A stretch of 64,000 nt of DNA from NCBI GenBank assembly GCA_015062655.1, contig SUUG01000011.1:1-64000 (forward strand), written 5' to 3'. The translations under genes and the position numbers were made by a program. The notes beneath the pieces are model-generated. The model was not told the DNA's origin and made no database searches. It saw nothing but the letters and a program-made list of their open reading frames with translations. Positions within the stretch are counted from its first letter, which is position 1. Every line of letters begins with the position of its first letter. Below are positions 1 to 9,405 of the stretch, in pieces. This DNA comes from Coriobacteriaceae bacterium (lineage in GTDB: Bacteria > Actinomycetota > Coriobacteriia > Coriobacteriales > Coriobacteriaceae).

Positions 1-1307
1 TCGAAGTAGTAGGGGGTGCCGGAGAAGTCGCGCCAGCCCCGGGCGAGCTCGCCGGAGGGCGCGGCCCAGTACCAGGAGCCGCCCTCGGAGAACCAGCCGG
101 CGTCCATGGCGCCCGAGGCGGAGAGGTGGTAGAGCGTGCCGGCCAAATCCAGCCAACCTGAGTAGCGAGACCCATTCGCAGAATAGTAATACCAGGTGTT
201 GCTATACAGATGCCATCCAGGGGATGCTTTCTCTGGAATGCCAATCGCAGTGGAGTACGAGTAGTTCACATCGACACGGCCCTTCACCCCCGCCACCTGG
301 CCGTCTGAGGAATACTGCCACATCGTGTACGAGCCCTTGTACGTATTGGTGTCATTCCACTGGGCAACCCAACGATCCCACTGGTCGAACACGGGGCTCG
401 TGAGGTACGTCTCCCACCAGCTTGTGCTGGAATAGACCCCGGGCGTGTAGCCCGCGGCTTTGACCACCTCACAGTATGCAGACGCCATCGACGCGAACGC
501 AGCCGGACCGCCTGTGATCTCGCGGTATCGGTTGTCGTCGTCAACGCCCGCGGGCTTCCCGCTCACCTTGCTGACGTTCTCGATGTCGTAGAACACCGGC
601 AAGTCGAGATCGGACGGTTTGAGACCGGCCTTCCGCAGCACCTGCAGCGTCCACTGCGCCTCGCGCCGCGCGCTCGCCGCGTCCCATGCGTAGCTGTAGA
701 GGTAGACGCCGATCTTGATGCCGTTCGCTCGGGCGCCCGCGACGTTGTTCAAGAACTGCGCGTCGTCACCGCCCCATCCGTATCCGAGCCGCAAGACCGC
801 GAAGTCCACACCCGATCGCTTGACCTGCTTCCAATCGACCGGACCGTTCGCATAGCTCACATCGATACCCCAGCCCGTTGCCCCTTCCGGAAGCGTCACG
901 CGATTGGACCGGAAGCTGGTGCCGGGGGCTCCGTTGTCTTCAGATTCAATGAGCGCACCGCCCTCATACCGCCAGGAATACGCCATGGACTGATCGCTCG
1001 AGGGCGTGTCGGAAAGCCCCTCCCGGGCTTCGGCGGCACCCTCTTCAACGGGGGCGCCCTGTTCAAGGGCCGCGCGGTCCTCCCCGTCTTCTGGGAGGGG
1101 CGGGGTCTGCAGCGGCCGATCTTCCGCAGGGTCCTCCTCGGCATCGAGGGCGCCTTGCGGCTTCGCCAAGAGGTCCTCAGGGGCCGCAACGGGGGCGCCC
1201 AGCTCCCCTTGCCGCTGCGCCTCAGCGTAAGCGGCCATCGGCTGCATGACCGGGGAGATCGCAAGCAGCGCGGCGAGCAGCGCGGCGGCGGATCGAGAGC
1301 GTGACAT
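1..1307 (-). CDS. GH25-family lysozyme-like secreted protein with C-terminal cell-wall-binding-type repeats (3' end outside window)
   Basis: Minus-strand translation starts MSRSRSAAALLAALLAISPVMQPMAAYAEA (signal peptide), then GWGIDVSYANGPVDWKQVKRSGVDFAVLRLGYGW, YDIEN, VAQWN..YTMWQYSSDG (GH25 motifs), and YYYSANGSRYSGWLDLAGTLYHLSASGAMDAGWF repeats. Missed by the ORF track because there is no stop in the window. Confidence 0.85.
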   Translation of the reverse strand, partial: MSRSRSAAALLAALLAISPVMQPMAAYAEAQRQGELGAPVAAPEDLLAKPQGALDAEEDPAEDRPLQTPPLPEDGEDRAALEQGAPVEEGAAEAREGLSDTPSSDQSMAYSWRYEGGALIESEDNGAPGTSFRSNRVTLPEGATGWGIDVSYANGPVDWKQVKRSGVDFAVLRLGYGWGGDDAQFLNNVAGARANGIKIGVYLYSYAWDAASARREAQWTLQVLRKAGLKPSDLDLPVFYDIENVSKVSGKPAGVDDDNRYREITGGPAAFASMASAYCEVVKAAGYTPGVYSSTSWWETYLTSPVFDQWDRWVAQWNDTNTYKGSYTMWQYSSDGQVAGVKGRVDVNYSYSTAIGIPEKASPGWHLYSNTWYYYSANGSRYSGWLDLAGTLYHLSASGAMDAGWFSEGGSWYWAAPSGELARGWRDFSGTPYYF

Positions 1308-1554
1308 GGCTGGCTTCCTTCCATGAGCTGAAATGCGCTTTGGTGTGTCATTTTACCTAATCAGGTTTCGCAGTGCGGGGCGCAACCTGTGTGAAACGAG
1401 GGGAATACCCCGTTTTGCCCCCTGGCCCACGGCCCCGGTTCACCGCACCGCACCCCTCGCCTCAGCAGCCGCCCCGCCCCTCCACGCCCCCACCCCACCG
1501 CTCTGCTACCATGAACCGCACGAATGCCTGTCCAACGCTACATCCGGAGGGTTC

Positions 1555-2679
1555 ATGTCTCGATACGATTACCTGATCGTCGGCGCCGGCGTCACCGGTG
1601 CGATCTTCGCCCACGAGGCCCGTCGCGCGGGGAAGACCTGCCTGGCCATCGACCGCCGCAACCACACGGCGGGCAACATGTACACCGAGGACGTCCACGG
1701 CATCAACGTGCACGTCTACGGCGCGCACATCTTCCACACGTCCATGCGCGAGGTCTGGGACTACGTGAACCGCTTCGCCGAGTTCAACCACTACGTGAAC
1801 TCCCCGGTCGCCTACTATAAGGGCGAGGTCTACAACCTCCCCTTCAACATGAACACCTTCTCCAAGATGTGGCCCGGGGTCGTGACCCCCGCCGACGCCC
1901 GCGCCAAGATCGACGAGCAGATCGCCGCCGAAAGGATCGATGCGCCGGTGAACCTCGAGGAGCAGGCCCTCTCCCTCGTGGGCCGCGACATCTTCGAGAA
2001 GCTCGTCAAGGGCTACACCGAGAAGCAGTGGGGCCGCGACTGCACCGAGCTGCCCGCGCACATCATCCGCCGCCTCCCCTGCCGCTTCACCTACGACAAC
2101 AACTACTTCAACGACCGCTTCCAGGGCATCCCCATGGGCGGCTACACCAAGCTCATCGACAAGATGCTCGAGGGCACCGAGGTACGCCTCGGCGTAGAGT
2201 ACAAAGAGCTCATCGCCGAGGAGCCCGACATCGCCGACCGCATCATCTACTGCGGCCCCATCGACGGCTTCTACGACTACAAGCTCGGCACGCTCGAGTA
2301 CCGCAGTCTGCGCTTCGAGACCGAGGAGCTCGATGAGGTGAACCACCAGGGCGTGGCCGTGGTGAACTACACCGAGCGCGACGTCCCCTACACCCGCGTC
2401 ATCGAGCACAAGCACTTCGAGTTCGGCGAGCAGGAGACCACCGTCGTCACCCACGAGTACCCGGCCGACTGGGCGCCCGGCGACGAGCCCTACTACCCGC
2501 TCAACAACGAGCGCAACGCCGAGCTCTACAAGAGGTACGCCGAGCTCGCGAAGTCCGAGGGCAAGGTCGTCTTCGCCGGCCGCCTGGGCGAGTACCGCTA
2601 CTACGACATGGACAAGGCCGTGGCCGCGGCCTTCCGCCTCGTCCGCCGCGAGCTGAAGGTCGAGCCCACAGAGCGCTAA
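1555..2679 (+). CDS. glf: UDP-galactopyranose mutase
   Basis: MSRYDYLIVGAGVTGAIFAHEA..., GAHIFHTS, YTEKQWG, GRLGEYRYYDMD are Glf motifs. Confidence 0.93.
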   Translation: MSRYDYLIVGAGVTGAIFAHEARRAGKTCLAIDRRNHTAGNMYTEDVHGINVHVYGAHIFHTSMREVWDYVNRFAEFNHYVNSPVAYYKGEVYNLPFNMNTFSKMWPGVVTPADARAKIDEQIAAERIDAPVNLEEQALSLVGRDIFEKLVKGYTEKQWGRDCTELPAHIIRRLPCRFTYDNNYFNDRFQGIPMGGYTKLIDKMLEGTEVRLGVEYKELIAEEPDIADRIIYCGPIDGFYDYKLGTLEYRSLRFETEELDEVNHQGVAVVNYTERDVPYTRVIEHKHFEFGEQETTVVTHEYPADWAPGDEPYYPLNNERNAELYKRYAELAKSEGKVVFAGRLGEYRYYDMDKAVAAAFRLVRRELKVEPTER

Positions 2680-2690
2680 GCGCCCGCCCG

Positions 2691-2754
2691 ATGCCGAGCG
2701 TTCGTAACTCGGCGTTTTCGGCTGCTTTTTTGCCGTATTACGAACGCTCGGCAT
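2691..2754. repeat. Family-1 palindromic element (ATGCCGAGCGTTCGTAA...TTACGAACGCTCGGCAT)
   Basis: Inverted arms read directly; near-identical element at 62672-62735 and relatives at 8040-8832. Confidence 0.85.
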
Positions 2755-4045
2755 CAGCGGGGGCACGGGGGTCCGGGCGGGTGCCGCGGGCCTCCACGAG
2801 CCCCTCGATCAGCTCGAGCGCCGCGCGGTACGCATGGCGCCGGTCGAACTCGGCCTCGGCCACCGCGCGCGCCCGCCGCCCCATGCGATCGCGGCCTTCC
2901 GCATCATGCAGCAGCCCCTCGAGCGCTGCCGCGAGCGCCTCCGCATCGCCCGGGCGCACGTTCACCCCGAAGCCGTCGCGCTCCACCTTCGCCCGGAACT
3001 CCGGGTTCATCGAGGTGTTGACCATCGGGTGCCCGCTCGCCAGGTAGTCGCCGATCTTGGTGGGAACGCTTTGGGGCGCATCGGCCACGAGCGAGTTCAC
3101 CACCACATCGGAGCCCATCAGATAGGCCGCCATCACCTCGTAGGGAAGGTAGCCCAGCACGTCTGCCGGCGCCCCCGTCCGCGCGACCGCCCGCTCGACA
3201 TCGCCGCGGCCCGGCCCGTCGCCGAGCACCTTCAGGCGGAGCCCCGGCCAAGACGGCGCGAGCGCGGCGACGGCCTCCACGAGCGTCTCGAGGTCGTAGA
3301 GGGCGGAGATGTTCCCCGCGTAGGCGACCCAGGTCTCCCCTGCCGGCTTCGCGGCCACCTCTGCGTGCGCCGCCGCGCCGCCATCGAAGACCGCGAGGTC
3401 GTTGCCCACGTAGAGCACGAGCTTGGGGATGTCCTCCGCCCGGTCTCGAAAGCCCCGCGCCGCGTACTCCTCGCTCGTCCCCACGATGGCGTCGGCAAGC
3501 GCGTAGGCGCGGCGCGCATGGCGCTCGAAGGGCGCGAAGAGCAGGTCGGAGACGACCGGCACGTTCAGCGCCACGCGGAAGGCCTCCGGCCAGAGGTCGT
3601 TCACATCGATCACGAAGGGGATGCCGAACCGATGTGCGGCCCGCCCCGCCGCGAGCGTCACGTCGTTCGGGGGGATCTGGCAGTAGATGAGGTCATAGCC
3701 GTGGTCTCGCTCGAAGTGCGCGGCCACCCGCTTCGCCATCACGTGATGCGCCCAGATGCGCTGGGGGCACATGTTCGTGGGGTAGCCCGGCTCCTCGATG
3801 AAGCGCACGGTGAACGGGTGGGCGTCAGCGTCGAAAGCGGCGAGGTCGCGCTGGCGCTTCTCCCAGTGCTGGAAGCTCGCCGTGATGAAATCGACCTCCC
3901 AACCCTGCTCGGCAAGAAGCGTCGCCAGGTAGGTGTAGCGCGTCGCGCCCTTGACCTCGTCGCCCAGGCGCGCGTCCACGCTCACCACCGCGATGCGGCC
4001 GCGCCGGCCGCGTCCCGCACCCGTCATGCCCCAGCTCGCATCCAT
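2738..4045 (-). CDS. Glycosyltransferase family 4
   Basis: Rossmann GT-B fold pattern; VAYAGNISALYDLETLVEA, LKVLGDGPGR, PTKIGDYLASGHPMV. Confidence 0.85.
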   Translation of the reverse strand: MDASWGMTGAGRGRRGRIAVVSVDARLGDEVKGATRYTYLATLLAEQGWEVDFITASFQHWEKRQRDLAAFDADAHPFTVRFIEEPGYPTNMCPQRIWAHHVMAKRVAAHFERDHGYDLIYCQIPPNDVTLAAGRAAHRFGIPFVIDVNDLWPEAFRVALNVPVVSDLLFAPFERHARRAYALADAIVGTSEEYAARGFRDRAEDIPKLVLYVGNDLAVFDGGAAAHAEVAAKPAGETWVAYAGNISALYDLETLVEAVAALAPSWPGLRLKVLGDGPGRGDVERAVARTGAPADVLGYLPYEVMAAYLMGSDVVVNSLVADAPQSVPTKIGDYLASGHPMVNTSMNPEFRAKVERDGFGVNVRPGDAEALAAALEGLLHDAEGRDRMGRRARAVAEAEFDRRHAYRAALELIEGLVEARGTRPDPRAPADAERS

Positions 4046-4048
4046 CCG

Positions 4049-5152
4049 CTAACGCCGCCTTCCGGCCATGAGGCCCTGTATTCGATCGTAAGAGATCCCC
4101 AGCATGTTGAGGGCGAGCGCGGTCCGGTAGCGCCGCTCGCCCCGGCGCCATTGGTCGGGGTTTCGCATCCGCAGCTCCCGCCGAAACGCCCGGGCGCGCT
4201 CGCGACCCCGCCGCCGGTCCGTATCGAAGAGCAGCGCGATGTTGTAGTGCGTGTCCACGATGAGATGGACCTTCTCGCGCAGGTACGCGATCGCGGCCTC
4301 CGAGAGGCCCCCGGCCACCCCGCCCGCCTCGGCGGCGTCCAGATAGCGCAGCAGCTCGCCCACCACGCGGCCGTGGTCGCCCCAGCGCCGCACGTAGTTG
4401 GCGTGGCTCACGCTCTGATTCGCGTTGCCCACGAGGTACTGGTACACCTCGATATCGAGGTAGGCGATCGTGGCGGCCGGCGCGCTCGCCTTCACGACGT
4501 ACTCATAGTCCTCGTAGAAGGTGTGCTCGAGCAGGCGGATGCCGAGGCCGCGAAGGTAGCCGGTGCGCGCCGTGAGCGTGTGGATCATGATCTGGAAGAC
4601 CGTGTCGCCGTTCGTGAGCACGGACTCGAACGGCAGGACCGTGCCGGTGTCGACGCCGGCGGCGAGCGGGAAGGGGGTCTGCTCGCCCGTCACCATATCG
4701 ACCTCGCGCTTGCGGTCGACCACCAGGTCGGCATCGAGCTCGCGAAGCTCGTCGATCAGGGCAGCGAGGCCGTCCGTGCTGACCCAGTCGTCCCCGTCGA
4801 CCACCCGGAAATAGCGCCCCCGCGCCGCCGCGAGGCCCGCGTTCACCGCCGAGCCGTGGCCGCCGTTCGTCTTCGAGATGATGCGGAAGACGGCGGGGCG
4901 GCGCGCGGCGTAGCGCTGCGCGAGCGCGCACGTGCCGTCGGTGGAGCCGTCGTCGACGACGATCACCTCGAGTCCGCCTTCGAGCCGGTCGTCATCGTAG
5001 GAGGCGAGCCCCCGCTCGAGGTAGGCCTCGACGTTGTAGGAGGGCACGGCGATGGTCAGGACCGGGGCGGGTCGCACCGCGCCGCGGCCGGCCGCATCCG
5101 CCGTCTGGGCCCGAAAGCCGTTGTTCCCCATCTCGACACCCCTTCCGCTCAT
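4049..5152 (-). CDS. Glycosyltransferase family 2
   Basis: VLTIAVPSYNVEAYLERGLASY...EVIVVDDGSTDGT...RVVDGDDWV. Confidence 0.88.
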   Translation of the reverse strand: MSGRGVEMGNNGFRAQTADAAGRGAVRPAPVLTIAVPSYNVEAYLERGLASYDDDRLEGGLEVIVVDDGSTDGTCALAQRYAARRPAVFRIISKTNGGHGSAVNAGLAAARGRYFRVVDGDDWVSTDGLAALIDELRELDADLVVDRKREVDMVTGEQTPFPLAAGVDTGTVLPFESVLTNGDTVFQIMIHTLTARTGYLRGLGIRLLEHTFYEDYEYVVKASAPAATIAYLDIEVYQYLVGNANQSVSHANYVRRWGDHGRVVGELLRYLDAAEAGGVAGGLSEAAIAYLREKVHLIVDTHYNIALLFDTDRRRGRERARAFRRELRMRNPDQWRRGERRYRTALALNMLGISYDRIQGLMAGRRR

Positions 5153-6255
5153 GAGCCCTCAGATCCGCGCTTGGCAAGCTCGTACCCCCTGCTCCCCCAC
5201 CGTCTCAGCAGGTGGAGGATGCGACCCGCCATCAGGTACGCGGCCGTCGAACGGGTCCGCAGCAGCGCGACCCCCGCGCGGCCGAGGGCGCCCGAGCCGT
5301 GCGGGCGCGCCCCGAGCACCAGGGAGCGAAACAGCGGATCGGCCTTCAGCTCCCCGCACCAGCGGCGCCGGTCCGCCCCGGACATCCCGGCGCGGACGTC
5401 GCAGTTGCGTTCGAGCGCCGAGAGAACGTAGCGCGCGAACCGCCCGCCGAGCCGCGCCCGGGCATCAGGGGTGTCCTCCCCCCAGCGCTGGAGGCAGTCG
5501 AGCAGGGCGGCGATGCGGCGGCGGTGCACCGCGAAGTACTTTGGCACGAAGCGTCCCGTGAGGTTCGATCCCGCGCGCTTCTGGTAACGGTAGAGCGGGC
5601 GCGCGATCAGGGCCCCGCCGCGCGCGCGGTCGACCACCTGCAGGTTGAAGAGGACGTCCTCGATGAGCGGGACGTCCTCGAAGGCGAGCCCCTCGAGGAC
5701 GCGGCGCCGGTACACCTTGTTCCACGCGTAGCCCAGAAGGGTCGCCTCCTCGAGGGCGAGCGCCTCACGCCTCAGCTCCTCTGACGTGAGGGATCCCGTG
5801 CGTGCGGGCACGAGTGAGCGCACAGGGCGCACGGTGCCGTCCGATTCGAGCTGCTCCTCGCGGCAGCCGAAGATCGCGAGGTCGCACGAGGGGTCCGTGA
5901 GGGCATCCACGGCGCGCTCGAGCAGGTCGGGTTCGAAGCGGTCGTCGGGGTCGGGCATCCACATGAGCTCGCCCGACGCGGCGGCGAGGCCCGTGTTCCG
6001 CGCTGCGGAGAGGCCCCGGTTGCGCTCATGGCGCACGAGCCTGATGCGGGCGTCGCGGGCGGCGTTGTCACGAACCACCCGGGCGACCTCGTCGGGAGAG
6101 CCGTCATCCACGCAGATGAGCTCCCAGGAGCCGTAGGTCTGCGCGCGCACGTCGTCGATCGCGCGCGGCAGGTCCTCCGCCACGCGGTAGCACGGCATGA
6201 TGATGGAGACGAGCGGTGCGGCGGCAGGGCCCTGTTGTGCGGACACGTCCCCCAT
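5149..6255 (-). CDS. Glycosyltransferase family 2
   Basis: PLVSIIMPCYRVAEDLPRAIDDVRAQTYGSWELICVDDGSPD; start chosen at MGDVSAQQG. Confidence 0.87.
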   Translation of the reverse strand: MGDVSAQQGPAAAPLVSIIMPCYRVAEDLPRAIDDVRAQTYGSWELICVDDGSPDEVARVVRDNAARDARIRLVRHERNRGLSAARNTGLAAASGELMWMPDPDDRFEPDLLERAVDALTDPSCDLAIFGCREEQLESDGTVRPVRSLVPARTGSLTSEELRREALALEEATLLGYAWNKVYRRRVLEGLAFEDVPLIEDVLFNLQVVDRARGGALIARPLYRYQKRAGSNLTGRFVPKYFAVHRRRIAALLDCLQRWGEDTPDARARLGGRFARYVLSALERNCDVRAGMSGADRRRWCGELKADPLFRSLVLGARPHGSGALGRAGVALLRTRSTAAYLMAGRILHLLRRWGSRGYELAKRGSEGS

Positions 6256-6257
6256 GC

Positions 6258-7031
6258 TCAGTTGAACTGCTCGCGGTACGCCCGGCAGACGTCGTCCACC
6301 TTGCCGGTCATGCGCATCCGCCCCTTCTCGATCCACACGGCGCTCGTGCACAGGCGCTCCACCTGCTCGAGCGAGTGGCTCACGAACAGCACGGTCACGC
6401 TGCCAGAGTCGATGAAGCTCTGGATGCGGTCCTCGCACTTCTTCTGGAAGAAGACGTCGCCCACGGAGAGCGTCTCATCGACGATCAGGATGTCGGGCTC
6501 CACGACGGTGGCGATCGCGAAGGCGATGCGGGCCACCATGCCGCTCGAGTAGTTCTTCATCGGCATGTCGAGGAAGTCGCGGAGCTCGGCGAAGTCGACG
6601 ATCTCGTCGAGATGCTCGGACATGAACTGCTTGTCGTGCCCCAGCAGGGCGCCGTTCAGGTAGATGTTCTCGCGAGCCGTGAGCTCAAGGTCGAAGCCGG
6701 CGCCGAGCTCGATGAGCGGCGCGATGCTGCCGCGCACCGTGACCGTGCCCTCGGTGGGCTCGAGCACGCCGGCGATCACCTTGAGCATCGTGGACTTGCC
6801 GGAGCCGTTGGTGCCCACCAGGCCCAGGACCTCGCCTTTGGGAACCTGGAAACTCACGTGGTCGAGCGCGTGGAACTCCCTGAAGAACAGCTCGCGGCGC
6901 ACCAGCTTGATGAAGTACTCCTTCAAGCTGTTGAGCTGCTCGCTTGCCATGTTGAAGACCATCGTCACATCGTCGACGACGACGGCGCAGTCCTGGGCCG
7001 CGGTCGCGCGGGGGGTAAGCTCGTCTGCCAT
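6258..7031 (-). CDS. Polysaccharide/teichoic-acid-type ABC exporter ATP-binding protein (Wzt/TagH family)
   Basis: LGLVGTNGSGKSTMLKVIAG Walker A, YSSGMVARIAFAIA signature, PDILIVDETLSVGD Walker B. Confidence 0.9.
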   Translation of the reverse strand: MADELTPRATAAQDCAVVVDDVTMVFNMASEQLNSLKEYFIKLVRRELFFREFHALDHVSFQVPKGEVLGLVGTNGSGKSTMLKVIAGVLEPTEGTVTVRGSIAPLIELGAGFDLELTARENIYLNGALLGHDKQFMSEHLDEIVDFAELRDFLDMPMKNYSSGMVARIAFAIATVVEPDILIVDETLSVGDVFFQKKCEDRIQSFIDSGSVTVLFVSHSLEQVERLCTSAVWIEKGRMRMTGKVDDVCRAYREQFN

Positions 7032-7040
7032 GGTGCCGCC

Positions 7041-7862
7041 TTAGACGTAGAGGATGAACCGGTGCTCCGTCTTGCGGAACACGAAGATGCCGATAAGCAT
7101 GGCGACGGCGGCCCAGAGCGCGCACATGAGCAGGAGCTCGGGGCTCGGGTCGCGCTGCCACAGGATGATGTCGCGCATGAACTGGAGGTAGTTGTACATC
7201 GGGTTGATCTTCACGAGCATGATGACCCACTCGGGCGCGGCCTTGTCCACCAGCAGGGAGAAGTCCCAGAAGATGGGCGTGAGGTAGGTCCACGCCGTGA
7301 GGACGACACCCCAGAGGTGGATGACGTCGCGGAAGAAGACGGCCAGGGCGCCGATCGCCAGGCCGATGCCAATGCAGAAGAACATGAGGAGCGCGAGCGC
7401 CACCGGCAGCCAGAGCAGGTGCCAGGTGGGCATCACGCGGAAGAAGACCATGACGATGCCGACGGCGATGAGCGAGAAGGCGTAGTTCACCAGGGCGAAG
7501 AGCACCTTTTGGACCGGGAAGATGTAGCGGTGGACGCGGATCTTCTTGAGGAGCGGGGCGGCCTGGATGATCGAGGTGAGAGCGGCGTTCGTGGAGTCGC
7601 TCATGAGCGCGAAGGTGACGTTGCCGACGATGAGGTAGAGGGGGAAGTTCTCGACGTTGCTGCCGAAGAGGTAGGAGAAGACGATGCTCATGATCACCAT
7701 CATGAGCAAGGGGTTCAGCACGCTCCAGGCCACGCCAAGCACGCTGCGGCGGTATTTGAGTTTGAAGTCCTTGGAGACGAGCTGCTCAAGGATGAGCAGG
7801 TCCTTCCTGTAGGAATTCGCGGGGGCGAGCTCAGTCCCCGAGGAACCGGATATGAACGGCAC
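7041..7862 (-). CDS. ABC-2 type polysaccharide exporter permease (Wzm/TagG family)
   Basis: Six-TM ABC-2 permease translation, adjacent to its ATPase. Confidence 0.87.
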   Translation of the reverse strand: MPFISGSSGTELAPANSYRKDLLILEQLVSKDFKLKYRRSVLGVAWSVLNPLLMMVIMSIVFSYLFGSNVENFPLYLIVGNVTFALMSDSTNAALTSIIQAAPLLKKIRVHRYIFPVQKVLFALVNYAFSLIAVGIVMVFFRVMPTWHLLWLPVALALLMFFCIGIGLAIGALAVFFRDVIHLWGVVLTAWTYLTPIFWDFSLLVDKAAPEWVIMLVKINPMYNYLQFMRDIILWQRDPSPELLLMCALWAAVAMLIGIFVFRKTEHRFILYV

Positions 7863-8039
7863 GCGCCGCCTCCTTTGCGGTTGCCCGCGCGGGAGCCTGT
7901 TCCGCGCGTCGGTCTGCTGTTTGTTGGTGTCCTAGTATACCGGCTGGCTCGCAGGCGCGCCCGACCTGCGCCATGAGCACACATCCGAGCGAGCGGGGGC
8001 GCCGAGGGGATGCCCGGGTGCCAGTGGGATGCCGGGGTG

Positions 8040-8352
8040 ATGCTGAGCGTTCGTAATTCGGCATCTTTTCGCCCGGAAACCCCGTATTACGCACGCTCGG
8101 CACGCGGTCGACGTGCGGCACGCGATGCCGAGCGTTCACGATACGAGATCCATACGCACCGCGAGAGCGAGTTGCGAACGCTCGGCATTATGGACGCGCG
8201 GCATCGGCCCGTTGCCGCGAGCATTCGCGATTCGGCCTTTTCGAAGCGTGGAATGGGCAATTGCGAACGCTCAACGACCGGCGTGGCCTCTCGAGCGTTC
8301 GTGATTCGGCATTTTTTGCATGCGAAATGGGCAATTGCGAACGCTCGACATC
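8040..8352. repeat. Array of four family-1 palindromic units (8040-8103, 8125-8188, 8214-8275, 8291-8352)
   Basis: Repeated GAGCGTTCGTRAT...ATTRCGAACGCTC arm pairs. Confidence 0.85.
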
Positions 8353-8439
8353 TGACATGCGCTGGGGATGCGGGCACGATGCTCCACCCCCGTCAGCACG
8401 GCATGCTCGACAAGTGACAGAGACGCACGCGGAGAATAA

Positions 8440-8658
8440 TTGAGGTTGGGAGCGAAAAACGTCATGTTTTTGCAGGTTGGGAGCACGCGGTTCCCAACCT
8501 CAAGAAACATGACGCTATCTACCTCGGATTCCGTGGCAAATCACAGCAAGTGGAGTTCCCAACCTCAAAAGTTCTCCGCAAACACGGCGCTCGCGTGCAA
8601 AATGCGGAGGAGAATTGAGGACGGGAACACACCGAGTCGCTTTTTCGAGGTTGGGGTC
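8440..8658. repeat. Family-2 repeat: TTGAGGTTGGGAGC arms in both orientations
   Basis: Plus arms 8440, 8472; minus arms 8489, 8553; further degenerate plus arms 8615, 8646. Confidence 0.8.
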
Positions 8659-8700
8659 TGAACGAGGTGCTTCGAACATTCACGAACAACATCAGAATAC

Positions 8701-8832
8701 CGGGCGTTCGCAATACGAGTTCGGTCCACATCGTGAGATCGAATCACGAACGCTCGACACCGACTGACTGCAGCGAGCGTTCGTGATTCGGCGTTTTCGG
8801 CGAGAAAAATGGGCAATTTCGAACGCTCGGCA
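8701..8832. repeat. Two more family-1 palindromic units (8701-8760, 8775-8832)
   Basis: GCGTTCGCAATACGAGTT...ATCACGAACGCTCG and GAGCGTTCGTGATTCGGC...GGGCAATTTCGAACGCTCGGCATC. Confidence 0.8.
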
Positions 8833-8925
8833 TCAGCGGCATCGACGGCGACGCCGTCGCGGCGGCAGCGCGGCGGCAACGGCGTCGCAACGCCGCCACC
8901 GGCGTCGGCGCTCGCCGCGGTCCGC

Positions 8926-9363
8926 TTACGCCTCGCGGTCCACCTCGAGCTTGATCTCGGGGACGCGTGAGAGATCTGCGAGCGTCACGCCCTCCACGTA
9001 GTCGTCGATGGCCGCCTCGAGCCCGGTCCAGAACCGCACCGTGGAGCAGAGGTCGGAACGGCCGCAGCCGCCCTCGATCCCCTCGCAGGCCACCGCCGAG
9101 GTGTCCCCTTCCGCGGCGCGCAGGATCTCGCCCGCCGTCATCTCCGACGCCGGGCGCGCCAGCTCGTAGCCGCCGCCCTTCCCGCGCACGCTCGTGAGGA
9201 GGCCCGCCTGCAGAAGGGGCCGCACGAGCTGCTCCAGGTACTTGAGGGAGATCCCCTCGCGCTCCGACACCGTGCGAAGCGCGATCCTCCCCTCGCGCTC
9301 ACCGAACGCGGCGATGTAGATCATGAGCCTGAGCGCGTAGCGCCCCTTGGACGACACCAGCAT
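8926..9363 (-). CDS. Rrf2-family transcriptional regulator (IscR/SufR-like)
   Basis: MLVSSKGRYALRLMIYIA...GISLKYLEQLVRPLLQAGLLTSVRGKGGGYELARP plus Cys cluster CEGIEGGCGRSDLC. Confidence 0.9.
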   Translation of the reverse strand: MLVSSKGRYALRLMIYIAAFGEREGRIALRTVSEREGISLKYLEQLVRPLLQAGLLTSVRGKGGGYELARPASEMTAGEILRAAEGDTSAVACEGIEGGCGRSDLCSTVRFWTGLEAAIDDYVEGVTLADLSRVPEIKLEVDREA

Positions 9364-9405
9364 GCGACCCTCCCCTCTCTCGAATCAAACCGCAGCGCGC
9401 AAAGC

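Noticed and set aside
1462-2766. 434-aa minus-strand ORF
   Set aside because: Antisense shadow of glf
2834-5431. 865-aa plus-strand ORF
   Set aside because: Antisense shadow of two clear glycosyltransferases
8010-8417. Several overlapping small ORFs (e.g. 135 aa) with MPSVRNS/YERSAS motifs
   Set aside because: Created by the palindromic repeat read on either strand; not evidence of proteins
8040-8832. CRISPR array
   Set aside because: Units are palindromic, variable and lack regular spacers; no cas genes in the window
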